This document shows positions 43,315 through 51,769 of a stretch of DNA of 64,000 bases, piece after piece. The DNA is taken from the NCBI GenBank assembly GCA_902571865.1, contig CACGDO010000003.1:1-64000 (forward strand), in the 5' to 3' direction. The translations under genes and the position numbers were made by a program. The notes under the pieces are model-generated. The model did not search any database. It was not told where the DNA came from and saw nothing but the letters and a program-made list of their open reading frames with translations. Every line of letters begins with the position of its first letter. Positions within the stretch are counted from its first letter, which is position 1. The DNA comes from an uncultured Alphaproteobacteria bacterium. GTDB lineage: Bacteria; Pseudomonadota; Alphaproteobacteria; HIMB59; GCA-002718135.

Positions 43315-44162
43315 TACGCCTGAACAGTTTTTTGAGTTTGCTCTCCTAGACCTTCAATACCAAGCTTCATAACATCACCTGCTTTTAAAAATACTTGTGG
43401 TTTCATTCCCATACCAACGCCAGGTGGTGTTCCTGTAGAAATAATGTCTCCAGGTTGTAATGACATAAATTGGCTTAAATAACTTATTAAAAAGTTTACT
43501 CCGTAAACCATTGTGCTTGTTGAGCCATCTTGCATTCTTTTACCATTAACATCCAGCCACATTTTTAGATTTTGAGGATCTGGTACTTCATCAGTAGTTA
43601 CCAAATATGGTCCGATTGGACCAAAGGTGTCGCAAGACTTACCCTTAACCCACTGACCTGAGTGTTCTATCTGAAATTCTCTTTCACTAAGATCATTAAT
43701 AACACAGTAACCGGCTATATGAGATTGTGATTCACTCTCAGAAATATATTTTGCTTCTTTTCCAATAATAACACCAAGCTCAACTTCCCAGTCAGACTTT
43801 ACTGATTTTTTTGGAATCTCTACGTTATCATTTGCTCCGATAATTGCACTTGTTGCTTTTGCAAAAATAATTGGCTCAGGTGGAACTTTTGCACCAGTTT
43901 CTTCGGCATGATCAGAATAATTAAGCCCAATACAAATAAATTTTCCAATACTTTCTTTACAAACACAAGGTGCATATCCCTCACTATTTTCAACTAAAGG
44001 TAAAGATTTAGGATCAATTTTTTTCACTTCATTCAACTTGCTAATAGTTACATTTTTATTATCCCAATCCTTTACAAGAGATGATACATCACGAATATTT
44101 CCTTCTTGATCAAGTATTCCTGGTTTAACTTCATTTTCAATTCTGTATCTTAAAGTTTTCAT
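43314..44162 (-). CDS. Fumarylacetoacetate hydrolase family protein, probable 2,4-diketo-3-deoxy-L-fuconate hydrolase
   Basis: About 282 residues. The FAH fold has FICIGLNYSDHAEE, DWEVELGVIIG (metal-ligand acidic residues), INDLSERE and TGTPPGVGMGMKP. The whole pattern, including PGILDQEGNIRDVS and GPIGPYLVTTDEVPDP, matches 2,4-diketo-3-deoxy-L-fuconate hydrolases of the non-phosphorylative L-fucose pathway; that match is from memory. It would split the diketo acid into pyruvate and L-lactate. ATG 44162 overlaps the dehydrogenase stop as TAATG; the longer frame to 44174 would reread that gene. A ureidoglycolate lyase or fumarylpyruvate hydrolase call is less likely here. Confidence 0.85.
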   Translation of the reverse strand: MKTLRYRIENEVKPGILDQEGNIRDVSSLVKDWDNKNVTISKLNEVKKIDPKSLPLVENSEGYAPCVCKESIGKFICIGLNYSDHAEETGAKVPPEPIIFAKATSAIIGANDNVEIPKKSVKSDWEVELGVIIGKEAKYISESESQSHIAGYCVINDLSEREFQIEHSGQWVKGKSCDTFGPIGPYLVTTDEVPDPQNLKMWLDVNGKRMQDGSTSTMVYGVNFLISYLSQFMSLQPGDIISTGTPPGVGMGMKPQVFLKAGDVMKLGIEGLGEQTQKTVQA

Positions 44163-44899
44163 TATAAAGTCCATCCTCCATCAATTAAGTTTAGCGTTCC
44201 AGTAACAAAATCTGATTCATCACTTGCTAAATAAGTTGCAAGCGATGCTATTTCTTCTGGTTGTGCTAATCTTCCCATTGCCTGTCTTGCTATAAAGTCT
44301 GATCTGGCTTTAACAGGATCATCGGCCATATTAACTCTACCTTCCCAAGAAGGTGTTTCAACAGTTCCTGGCAAAATAGCATTACAGCGAATTCCATCTT
44401 TAATGTGATCAATAGCTATAGCTTTTACAAAACCATTTAGTGCTGCTTTTGTAGTTCCATAAATAAACCTATTAGGCACACCTTTAACATTAGATGCAGC
44501 AGAAGAAACAATAACGATATTACCTTTCTTTTCTTTCAACATTTTTGGCAAAAGATTGTAGGTCATTAAATATGCAGAAAATATATTAACATTGATTGAT
44601 CGTGAAAACTCATCCTCATCACAATCAAGAATTGTTCCGTGATGAACAAAACCTACTGCATGAAATAAAACATCGATCTTATCTATAGATGAACAAAAGG
44701 CTTCTACATCTTTTTTGTTTGTTGAATCCAATTTCATTGTTTGGATACTCATATTCTCATTTTTTAAATCATTTAATTTATCTTCATTAATATCAGTTGC
44801 TAAAACTTTAGCCCCCTCATTTGCAAATTTAAGGGCGGTTGCTCTTCCGATACCTTGTGCAGCTGCAGTAACTATAATATTTTTTTTATCTAATCTCAT
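44162..44899 (-). CDS. Short-chain dehydrogenase, probable 2-keto-3-deoxy-L-fuconate dehydrogenase
   Basis: The 245-residue SDR has the NAD(P) loop TAAAQGIGRA (11-20), an Asp at the end of beta-2 (ATDIN) favouring NAD, and Ser133-Tyr147-Lys151 as catalytic triad. SSAASNVKGVPNRF, RQAMGRLAQPEEIASLA and SDESDFVTG...IDGGW match 2-keto-3-deoxy-L-fuconate dehydrogenases as I remember them. It would oxidise the C4 hydroxyl to give the substrate of the next enzyme. It is first in the three-gene unit. (R)-3-hydroxybutyrate dehydrogenase is the closest alternative. No clear Shine-Dalgarno is visible. Confidence 0.87.
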   Translation of the reverse strand: MRLDKKNIIVTAAAQGIGRATALKFANEGAKVLATDINEDKLNDLKNENMSIQTMKLDSTNKKDVEAFCSSIDKIDVLFHAVGFVHHGTILDCDEDEFSRSINVNIFSAYLMTYNLLPKMLKEKKGNIVIVSSAASNVKGVPNRFIYGTTKAALNGFVKAIAIDHIKDGIRCNAILPGTVETPSWEGRVNMADDPVKARSDFIARQAMGRLAQPEEIASLATYLASDESDFVTGTLNLIDGGWTL

Positions 44900-44998
44900 A
44901 TGTCAGAAGGATATGTTTTTTAGCATTAACAGACTTTATTTTGAATTCAATAAATAAAGAAGCCTATAATATTAGTCATTTACAAAATATATCAATTT

Positions 44999-45020
44999 TA
45001 AATTAATAAATATTAATTTA
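44999..45020. promoter_or_regulatory. 22-bp perfect dyad upstream of galE
   Basis: Two 10-bp arms (TAAATTAATA and its complement) surround a 2-bp spacer, ending 12 bp before the galE ATG in the divergent region between galE and the fuconate unit. Its core TTAATAAATATTAA also occurs in the dyad at 28537-28552. It could be a repressor operator. It consists only of A and T, so chance must be considered. Confidence 0.35.
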
Positions 45021-45032
45021 TTAGATACATAT

Positions 45033-46016
45033 ATGAATTTTCTTTTAACAGGTGGTGCTGGATATATAGGTAGTCATGCCGCCCTTTCTCTTCTAGATGC
45101 TGGTCATAATGTTCATGTTATTGATGATTTATCTACTGGGAATGAAAGTCTCATTCCTAAAAATGCATTTTTTACAAATTGTAATATTAATGATGAAAAA
45201 GTAATTTCTGAGCTTATAAAATCTAATAGCTTTGATTTATTAATGCACTTTGCTGGTTTTATTCAAGTTGAGGAGTCTGTAAAATATCCGCAGAAATATT
45301 TTGATAATAATACTGAAAATGCAACTAAACTATTTGAAACTTGTAAAAATAATGGATTAAATAAAATAGTATTTTCTTCAACAGCTGCTGCATACGGATC
45401 AGTAAGTGAAAATAAATTAATAGATGAAAATACAAATTTAAATCCTCAAAATCCATATGCTGAATCTAAAATAAAAACAGAAAATTTTTTATTTGAAAAT
45501 AAAGATGACTACAAATTTATAATATTACGATACTTTAACGTTGCTGGTGCTGATAAAAAATTGAGATCAGGTCAAATATCTAAAAGATCAACACATTTAA
45601 TAAAAATTTTATCTGAAGTAGTTGTAGGTAAAAGAGACCATATTGAAATATTTGGGAATGATTATAATACGCCTGATGGAACAGCTATCAGAGATTATAT
45701 TCATGTCTCTGATCTTGCTGATATCCACTTAGAAGTTGCAAAATATTTATTAGAAAGTTCAGAATCTAATTTATTTAATTGTGGTTATGGAAATGGTTTT
45801 AGTGTTTTAGATGTTATAAATACTGCAAATAAAATTTCAGAAGATAAAATTAATTATAAATTTTCAAACAGAAGAGATGGAGATGTTGAGCAATTAATTG
45901 CAGATACATCAAAAATATTAAAACATATTGATTGGAGACCAAAATATAATGATCTAAGTGAAATTATAAATTCTTCAATTAAATGGGAAGAAAAAATTAA
46001 TGAATCAAATACATAA
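45033..46016 (+). CDS. galE: UDP-glucose 4-epimerase
   Basis: The 327-residue extended SDR has GGAGYIGSHAA (NAD-binding, from residue 7), SSTAAAYG (Ser/Thr) and NPYAESK with catalytic Tyr142/Lys146, plus FNVAGAD and RRDGDVEQL typical of GalE. It interconverts UDP-glucose and UDP-galactose. It overlaps galT by 17 bp, forming a Leloir-pathway pair. galK and galM are not in the window. The 133-bp region upstream holds a dyad that could control it. Confidence 0.95.
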   Translation: MNFLLTGGAGYIGSHAALSLLDAGHNVHVIDDLSTGNESLIPKNAFFTNCNINDEKVISELIKSNSFDLLMHFAGFIQVEESVKYPQKYFDNNTENATKLFETCKNNGLNKIVFSSTAAAYGSVSENKLIDENTNLNPQNPYAESKIKTENFLFENKDDYKFIILRYFNVAGADKKLRSGQISKRSTHLIKILSEVVVGKRDHIEIFGNDYNTPDGTAIRDYIHVSDLADIHLEVAKYLLESSESNLFNCGYGNGFSVLDVINTANKISEDKINYKFSNRRDGDVEQLIADTSKILKHIDWRPKYNDLSEIINSSIKWEEKINESNT

Positions 46017-47049
46017 AAGAATTTTTATAAGAAATGATAAAAAAGAACTTTATCTTTATGGTTATAATGAACACAAAGAGTCCCCAAGCCAAGAGCTTGA
46101 GATTACAGAAATTCCTAAACCTCATATGAGATGGAACCCTTCAAGAGAAGAATGGGTTACATACTCAGCAGGAAGAAAAGACAGAACTTCATTTCCACCA
46201 AAAGAGTATTGCCCACTTTGTCCAGGTGCAAATTTAAATTATCCGACAGAGATACCATTTTCAAACTTCGAAGTTGCAGTCTTTCCAAATCGTTGGGCTA
46301 GCTTTAATACCAATGGAGAAAATATATTTTTAGAAAAAATTTTAAGTAAACCTTCAAAAGGAGAGTGTGAAGTAGTTGTCTATTCTCCAGCACATCTTGA
46401 TACTATTTCTGAAATGCCTTTGGAGCGAATAGAATTATTAACTACAGTTTGGATTGATAGATATAAGGAGTTGAAAAAAAAACCTGATGTTAAATATGTT
46501 CTACCTTTTGAAAATAGAGGAGAAGAATGTGGTGTAACTCTTCATCATCCACATGGTCAAATTTATGCTTATCCTTTTATCCCTCCTGCAATTGAAAAAG
46601 AAATAAGGGCATTTAAAAAAGAGAACTTTTTAATTAAAATTATGAAGGAACTGGAGGAGAAATATTATGTGTATCAAAATGATAATTTTATTGCTGCTGT
46701 CCCACCCTTTGCTAGATATGCTTATGAGATATGGATAATACCAAAAATTCAAATTGAAGGACCTTGGAAATTTAATAATAAGCAAATTGAGGATTTTTCT
46801 AAATGTATTCAACAGGTTGTGAAAGGATATGATACTTTTCTAAATAAAAGATGTCCATATATAATGGGTTTACATGCTTCTCCTGAATTAGATGATAATC
46901 AGTTTCATTTTCACGTTGAATTTTATCCACCTTTAAGACACGGAGATAAACCTAAAGTTTTAGCAGGCTCTGAGTCAATGGCTGGTGTTTTCATTATGGA
47001 TGTATTGCCAGAAGATTCTGCTAAAGTATTAAGAACATTTATGTCATGA
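46000..47049 (+). CDS. galT: Galactose-1-phosphate uridylyltransferase
   Basis: The 349-residue GalT has zinc-site Cys pair YCPLCPG, the active-site HPH triplet at 183-185 in LHHPHGQIYAYPF, and C-terminal FHFHVEFYPP. It swaps UMP between UDP-glucose and galactose-1-phosphate. Its ATG lies 17 bp inside the galE end and its stop overlaps sufE by 4 bp, so galE-galT-sufE form one transcript. With galE it allows galactose use or UDP-galactose supply for surface sugars; without galK here the direction is open. Confidence 0.95.
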   Translation: MNQIHKRIFIRNDKKELYLYGYNEHKESPSQELEITEIPKPHMRWNPSREEWVTYSAGRKDRTSFPPKEYCPLCPGANLNYPTEIPFSNFEVAVFPNRWASFNTNGENIFLEKILSKPSKGECEVVVYSPAHLDTISEMPLERIELLTTVWIDRYKELKKKPDVKYVLPFENRGEECGVTLHHPHGQIYAYPFIPPAIEKEIRAFKKENFLIKIMKELEEKYYVYQNDNFIAAVPPFARYAYEIWIIPKIQIEGPWKFNNKQIEDFSKCIQQVVKGYDTFLNKRCPYIMGLHASPELDDNQFHFHVEFYPPLRHGDKPKVLAGSESMAGVFIMDVLPEDSAKVLRTFMS

Positions 47050-47459
47050 AAACAATAGAAGAAAAAATAAATTATTATAAAGAAAGTCTAGATCTTTTCG
47101 ATGATGGAATGGATAAGTATAAGTTTTTAATTGATCAAGCGAAAAATGCTAAAAATTTTCCAGAAGAATATAGAAATGACTCTTTTAAAGTCTCTGGATG
47201 TCAGGCACAAGTTTGGTTGGTTCCTCAATTAAATGAAAATAAACTTTCATTTTATTATGACTCAGATGCTTTTATATCAAAGGGTATGGTAACAATTCTA
47301 TGTGATATTTATGGTGATAGAAATCCATCTGAAATTAAAAATTCTGATTTTAGTATGTTAAATACCTTAGAGCTTGATACTCTTTTAACTCCTGGGAGAA
47401 GGAATGGTGTATATTCAATGTTAGAAAAAATAAAAGAATATGCAAATTCCTATGCATAA
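47046..47459 (+). CDS. sufE: Cysteine desulfuration protein SufE
   Basis: The 137-residue SufE-family protein carries the sulfur-accepting Cys52 in KVSGCQAQVWL and the C-terminal LTPGRRNG...MLEKI pattern. It takes persulfide sulfur from SufS and passes it to the SufBCD scaffold for iron-sulfur cluster assembly. The ATG overlaps the galT stop (ATGA). The other suf genes are not in the window, which is common for sufE in alphaproteobacteria. Confidence 0.93.
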   Translation: MKTIEEKINYYKESLDLFDDGMDKYKFLIDQAKNAKNFPEEYRNDSFKVSGCQAQVWLVPQLNENKLSFYYDSDAFISKGMVTILCDIYGDRNPSEIKNSDFSMLNTLELDTLLTPGRRNGVYSMLEKIKEYANSYA

Positions 47460-47467
47460 AATAAATA

Positions 47468-48070
47468 ATGTTTTATGAGCCAAAAAAGGGGTATCCTTTT
47501 AAAATAGATCCATTTAAGTCATTGGTTTTTCCTCGACCTATTGGATGGATATCTTCAATTAATAAAAATGGTGTTGCTAACTTAGCACCTTATTCTTACT
47601 TCAATGCTGTGGCTGATGAACCGCCACAAGTGATGTTTTGTTCAAATGGTAGTTCAGCGCATGGAAAATATAAGGATTCGTTATCAAATATTTTATCTAC
47701 AAAAGAATTTGTCGTAAATTTTGTGACTTCAAGTTTACGAAATCAAATGAATATATCTTCCGGGGATTTCAAACCAGATGAAGATGAATTTATTTTGTCA
47801 AATTTAAAAAAGAAAAAATCAAGACTTGTTAAAGCTCCATCAGTTAAAGATAGTCCTGTTAATTTAGAATGTAAATTAGTTAAAACAATTAAATTAAAAT
47901 CAAATTCAAAAAAAATTTCTACAATGATTATTGGTGAAGTAATTGGAATTTTTATAAATAATAAATTTATTAAAAATAATAGAGTTGATAGTGTTGCAAT
48001 GAGATATATTTCAAGAATGGGATATAGTGAGTACACGACTATTTCTTCAAAATTTAATCTAAAAAGATAG
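47468..48070 (+). CDS. Flavin reductase-like FMN-binding protein
   Basis: The 200-residue split-barrel FMN-binding protein has RPIGWISSINKNGVANLAPY, the flavin-reductase N-terminal signature, then FVVNFV and PVNLECKL. Relatives reduce flavin with NAD(P)H for two-component oxygenases or act on small quinone-like substrates. No partner monooxygenase is adjacent. It follows sufE by 8 bp and is probably the last gene of the galE transcript. The exact function is unknown. Confidence 0.85.
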   Translation: MFYEPKKGYPFKIDPFKSLVFPRPIGWISSINKNGVANLAPYSYFNAVADEPPQVMFCSNGSSAHGKYKDSLSNILSTKEFVVNFVTSSLRNQMNISSGDFKPDEDEFILSNLKKKKSRLVKAPSVKDSPVNLECKLVKTIKLKSNSKKISTMIIGEVIGIFINNKFIKNNRVDSVAMRYISRMGYSEYTTISSKFNLKR

Positions 48071-48140
48071 TCTTAATAAAAATAAATAAATCATTAAAAC
48101 TAATAGACTAATAATTAAAACCAGAGTAAACCTAAACTAA

Positions 48141-48225
48141 GGGAGTATGGCGGAACTGGTAGACGCGCCGGATTCAAAATCCGGTCACTTCGGTGGTGTG
48201 GGTTCGATTCCCTCTACTCCTACCA
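48141..48225 (+). tRNA. tRNA-Leu (anticodon CAA)
   Basis: The 85-nt sequence folds as a class II tRNA. The acceptor stem GGGAGTA pairs with TACTCCT (one terminal G-U), the D-arm follows the TGGCGGAA...GGTAGACGC pattern, anticodon loop TTCAAAA has CAA at 48175-48177, a long variable arm contains CACTTCGGTG, the T-arm has GGTTCGATTCC, and CCA is encoded at 48223-48225. It reads UUG codons. Its last 41 bp are antisense to the 3' end of the MFS gene that follows. Confidence 0.97.
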
Positions 48226-49375
48226 CTGTATTATTTTTTATAGCTATTAATAATAAAAACGAAATACCTAAAAAAATAAAACCTAGTGCATACATATTAA
48301 AAGTTAATCCAAAGATTGATGCAGAAAAACCAACAATTGCTGGACCAAATAAAGCTCCTGCTTGACCTATGCTAGTTATATGAGAGATAGTTTTAGGCAT
48401 GGGTTCTTTAGAGATTTTAACAGCTAATCTAATTACTATAGGTAATAGATTTGATGTAAAAAATCCAAAAATTATCATAGCTAAAAGAATTATATATAAG
48501 TTCATTGTCGTGATACTAACTATCAAAATTACAGATCCTATTATAGAAAAGTAAGGGCCTACAATTTTTTCATTAAATAAATTGATAAGATTTGATGCTA
48601 AAAAATTGCTAATTATTCCTCCAATATTAAAAAAAAGCACTATTGAGCCAGCCATAAAAATAGCTGCATTAAGATCATTAAGCAGCCACAATGATGACCA
48701 TTGTGCAATTATTCCCATGGAAGCAAATATAAGCATATTTATGGATCCAAATATAAAAACACCTTTACTTGGTAGAGTAAATTTTGAACCTTTGCTCACA
48801 ATGTCATATTTTCTTGGTAATCCAAAAAAATAAATTGTTAATGCTGAAAGAATAAAAATAAAACCAAAAAAAATAAATATATTAATGGGATTAAAATTAT
48901 ACCCAAGTGCAAAGCTAGCAGTTATTGAGCCACATATTACACCTATTGAAAAAGCGGATTTAAATATAGGGTTTAGAATTTCTGAAGTTTCTTTTTCAAT
49001 AATACTAACTTGTAACAATACATTTGGCACCTGTATGCCCATAGCTAAACCCCAAACAGAAGACACAATTAAGAAAACAACATAACTTTCTGAAAAAAAA
49101 ACTATAAAAGGTAAAAAAGATATAATCGTTCTTGAAATGACAATACAGTTTTTTGTTCCAATCTTAGGAGTCAAAAAAAGTGTAGTTGCTTGATTGGAAA
49201 TTATACTAAATAATCCGAATAATGTTAATCCAAATGAAAATTCTACTTTTGTAATTTTTAGTATTTCTAGTAAAATTGGAACATGAACCATATAAATAGT
49301 TAATAGAAAAATATTTAATGAGCCTACTGAGTAAGCAATATAAAAAGATCTTTTTAATATTTTATATTCAGACAC
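48185..49375 (-). CDS. MFS-like transporter 1
   Basis: The 396-residue protein has about twelve hydrophobic segments and a major-facilitator pattern (ATTLFLTPKIGTKNCI loop after TM2, central polar loop PRKYDIVSKGSKF). The substrate is unknown. The frame does not stop at the natural membrane end but continues through antisense tRNA-Leu, giving the tail GVEGIEPTPPK, a translation typical of antisense tRNA-Leu. The last ~14 residues are therefore probably not ancestral. It is a tandem paralogue of the next gene (shared LTxFGLxxxxxNQxTT, NPIFKSxF, FGLTFNMY). Confidence 0.85.
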   Translation of the reverse strand: MSEYKILKRSFYIAYSVGSLNIFLLTIYMVHVPILLEILKITKVEFSFGLTLFGLFSIISNQATTLFLTPKIGTKNCIVISRTIISFLPFIVFFSESYVVFLIVSSVWGLAMGIQVPNVLLQVSIIEKETSEILNPIFKSAFSIGVICGSITASFALGYNFNPINIFIFFGFIFILSALTIYFFGLPRKYDIVSKGSKFTLPSKGVFIFGSINMLIFASMGIIAQWSSLWLLNDLNAAIFMAGSIVLFFNIGGIISNFLASNLINLFNEKIVGPYFSIIGSVILIVSITTMNLYIILLAMIIFGFFTSNLLPIVIRLAVKISKEPMPKTISHITSIGQAGALFGPAIVGFSASIFGLTFNMYALGFIFLGISFLLLIAIKNNTVVGVEGIEPTPPK

Positions 49376-49415
49376 AATATTTAATCTTTCTAAAATATTA
49401 GTTTAAAAACTAATC

Positions 49416-50612
49416 TTAAAAATTTTGAGTTGTTTGTATTTTGTTATCTATGTTTTTTTTACCTTTGAACATAATTAAATACATTAATAGAGAAATCAAA
49501 AACATAATTGCCCCTAAAACGTACATATTAAATGTTAAGCCAAATGTTTCTGCAGAAATCCCAACAACTGCAGGTCCAAATATAGCTCCTAAAAAAGCTA
49601 TGCTTGATACATGAGAAATAGTTATAGGTATTGGATTATTTGAGTACCGTACAGCCTGCCTAAATACAATAGGCATAACATTTGAAATTAAAAATCCAAA
49701 TATAGTTATCGATAAAAATATAATAGTAATATTTTCAGTTATTATACTCAAAGATAATATTATCGATCCAACCATTGCAAAACAAGGGCCTACAATTAAT
49801 TCATTAAATTTTTTAATTAACTTAGAAGCAAAAATATTACCAACGATCTCACCAGCATTAAAAAAAATTACAATTGATCCAACCAGATATATTGGGGCTG
49901 ACAAATCAGTAACAAGCCAAAGAGGCGACCATTGAACGATTATTCCCATAAAAGCAATAATAAACATATTAATAGATGCAAATAAAATTATGTTGAAGTT
50001 TGGAACTGCAAATCTTGGATTATCATTCACTACATCATATTTTTTTTCTAAACCAAAAAAATACATTGATAATGATGAAATAAATACTAATAACCCAATG
50101 AAGAAAGTTGTGTAAATAGGATCAATTTTAAAACCCAGACAAATACTTGATATTGCTGCACCACTTAAAAAACCAAAATTAAAAGAAGATTTAAAAATTG
50201 GATTAAGAATTTTTTTAGTTCTTTCTTCTATAATAGCAACTTGTGTAAAAATATTTGGCGCTTGTATTCCAATAGAAATTCCCCAGAATATAGAAACTAA
50301 AATAAAAATATTATAGTTTGAAAAATAAAAAATATAAAATGGAATAAAGGAATACATTACTCTTGCTATTATTAAGCAATTTGTACTTCCAATTTTTGGT
50401 AATAAAAAGCGCGTGGTCAATTGATTAGTAATTACATTAAAGATTCCAAAAAATACGAAAGCTATTGAAAATTCAGTTTTTGTCATTTCTATTAACTCAA
50501 AAAGAATTGGAGTGTTAACCATAAATGTACTAAAAATGAGTGTTGCAAATAATCCTTGGGAAAAAGTTGCAAAAAAAGCTGTTTTTAATTCTTTAGTTTC
50601 TGTAGTTTCCAT
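49416..50612 (-). CDS. MFS-like transporter 2
   Basis: The 398-residue membrane protein has about twelve helices and is clearly paralogous to the gene 40 bp downstream. Both share the loop with TTRFLLPKIGSTNCL / TTLFLTPKIGTKNCI and the C-terminal SAETFGLTFNMYVLG. The C-terminus ends in a normal Lys/Asn-rich tail, unlike its sister. I cannot name a substrate. It is divergent from the YqaA/DedA-type gene across 81 bp, and both MFS genes may be one transcript. Confidence 0.87.
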   Translation of the reverse strand: METTETKELKTAFFATFSQGLFATLIFSTFMVNTPILFELIEMTKTEFSIAFVFFGIFNVITNQLTTRFLLPKIGSTNCLIIARVMYSFIPFYIFYFSNYNIFILVSIFWGISIGIQAPNIFTQVAIIEERTKKILNPIFKSSFNFGFLSGAAISSICLGFKIDPIYTTFFIGLLVFISSLSMYFFGLEKKYDVVNDNPRFAVPNFNIILFASINMFIIAFMGIIVQWSPLWLVTDLSAPIYLVGSIVIFFNAGEIVGNIFASKLIKKFNELIVGPCFAMVGSIILSLSIITENITIIFLSITIFGFLISNVMPIVFRQAVRYSNNPIPITISHVSSIAFLGAIFGPAVVGISAETFGLTFNMYVLGAIMFLISLLMYLIMFKGKKNIDNKIQTTQNF

Positions 50613-50693
50613 TTAAAAATATTGAGAAGATAAATTTTTTAGATTTAAAATCGTTATTAGTATAAGTCAAAATTATTAATATTGTAATAATTA

Positions 50694-51278
50694 ATGAATT
50701 TTCTTAAAAATATTTACATTTGGACTTTAAAAAAAGCAGAACATAAAAATGCAAAGTGGTATTTAAGTTTAATATCATTTGCTGAGAGTTCATTTTTTCC
50801 AATTCCACCAGATATACTTTTAATACCAATGGCATTGGCTTCAAAAACAAAAGCTTTATTTTATGCTTTTGTCTGTACTTTGTCTTCAGTTCTAGGAGGT
50901 GTCTTTGGATATGCAATTGGATATTTTTTTTTCAATTCAATTGGTTTGTATATAGTTGAATTTTATCATTTAGAAAATTCGTTTAGTATTTTTGAAAATT
51001 ATTATAAAGAATTTGGTATTTTGATTGTTTTGGGCGCTGGTATAACTCCATTTCCTTATAAGTTTATTACAATTGCAAGTGGTGTATTTGGATTAAATAT
51101 TTACTTATTTGTTATAGTTTCTATAATTGGTAGAGGTCTTAGATTTTATTTAATTGCAATACTGTTGTATTTTTTTGGTGAAAAAATAAAACTATTTATT
51201 GATAAATATTTTAATATCTTATCTATTACATTTTTTATTTTACTTGTTGGAAGTGTTTTTATAATTAGATTTTTATGA
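50694..51278 (+). CDS. YqaA/DedA-family (SNARE-associated) membrane protein
   Basis: The 194-residue protein has five or six helices. SFAESSFFPIPPDILLIPMAL is the conserved re-entrant motif of the YqaA branch of DedA proteins, and GAGITPFPYKFITIASG is the second. DedA proteins are implicated in lipid flipping and membrane homeostasis. The frame overlaps dsbB by 4 bp (ATGA), and coq7 follows, so YqaA-dsbB-coq7 are one transcript. The specific lipid is unknown. Confidence 0.88.
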   Translation: MNFLKNIYIWTLKKAEHKNAKWYLSLISFAESSFFPIPPDILLIPMALASKTKALFYAFVCTLSSVLGGVFGYAIGYFFFNSIGLYIVEFYHLENSFSIFENYYKEFGILIVLGAGITPFPYKFITIASGVFGLNIYLFVIVSIIGRGLRFYLIAILLYFFGEKIKLFIDKYFNILSITFFILLVGSVFIIRFL

Positions 51279-51769
51279 TCATTCGTAATTGGACGTTGCT
51301 TTTATTTATTATTTCCCTAATTTCGATATCATCCGCATTAATTGCAGAGTACTTCTTTAATCTTCAACCATGTGAGTTGTGTTTAAAACAAAGACATCCA
51401 TATTATTTAATTTTAATATGTTTGATTTTGATTTTTTTATTCAAAAATTTAAATAAAATTTGGCTTTATTTAGTAATACAGTTTGCATCAGTTTACGGGC
51501 TTTTTTATTCTATATGGCACGTAGGAGTTGAAAATAAAATTTTTAAAGGACCAGCAGGTTGTTCAGCAATGTTAACAAACAGTGAGAATACTACAGACCT
51601 TAAAGCGCAGATATTATCAAAACAGGTAATTAGTTGCGATGAAGTTATTTGGAGTTTTTTTGGAATTTCTGCTGCTTCAATTAATACGCTTGTTTTACTA
51701 GTTATTTTTATTTTAAATGCTATTTATTTATTTAGATACTATGGCTTTAAAAAAGAAAAAAACATATAA
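51275..51769 (+). CDS. dsbB: Disulfide bond formation protein B
   Basis: The 164-residue membrane protein has four helices. The first redox pair is Cys33-x-x-Cys36 in LQPCELCLKQR; the second is Cys96 (PAGCSAM) and Cys121 (VISCDEV) in the second periplasmic loop. It reoxidises DsbA and passes electrons to ubiquinone. Its 3' end overlaps the coq7 start by 29 bp, which couples disulfide formation to a ubiquinone-synthesis gene. Confidence 0.93.
   Translation: MIIRNWTLLLFIISLISISSALIAEYFFNLQPCELCLKQRHPYYLILICLILIFLFKNLNKIWLYLVIQFASVYGLFYSIWHVGVENKIFKGPAGCSAMLTNSENTTDLKAQILSKQVISCDEVIWSFFGISAASINTLVLLVIFILNAIYLFRYYGFKKEKNI

Noticed and set aside
48141-48225. tRNA-Leu as a mobile-element attachment site
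   Set aside because: No integrase and no repeat of the tRNA 3' end were found in the window; the neighbour is an ordinary transporter.
48147-48365. Plus-strand frame starting MAELVDAPDSKSGH over and beyond the tRNA
   Set aside because: It is the in-frame reading of tRNA-Leu and antisense MFS sequence, a well-known spurious call.
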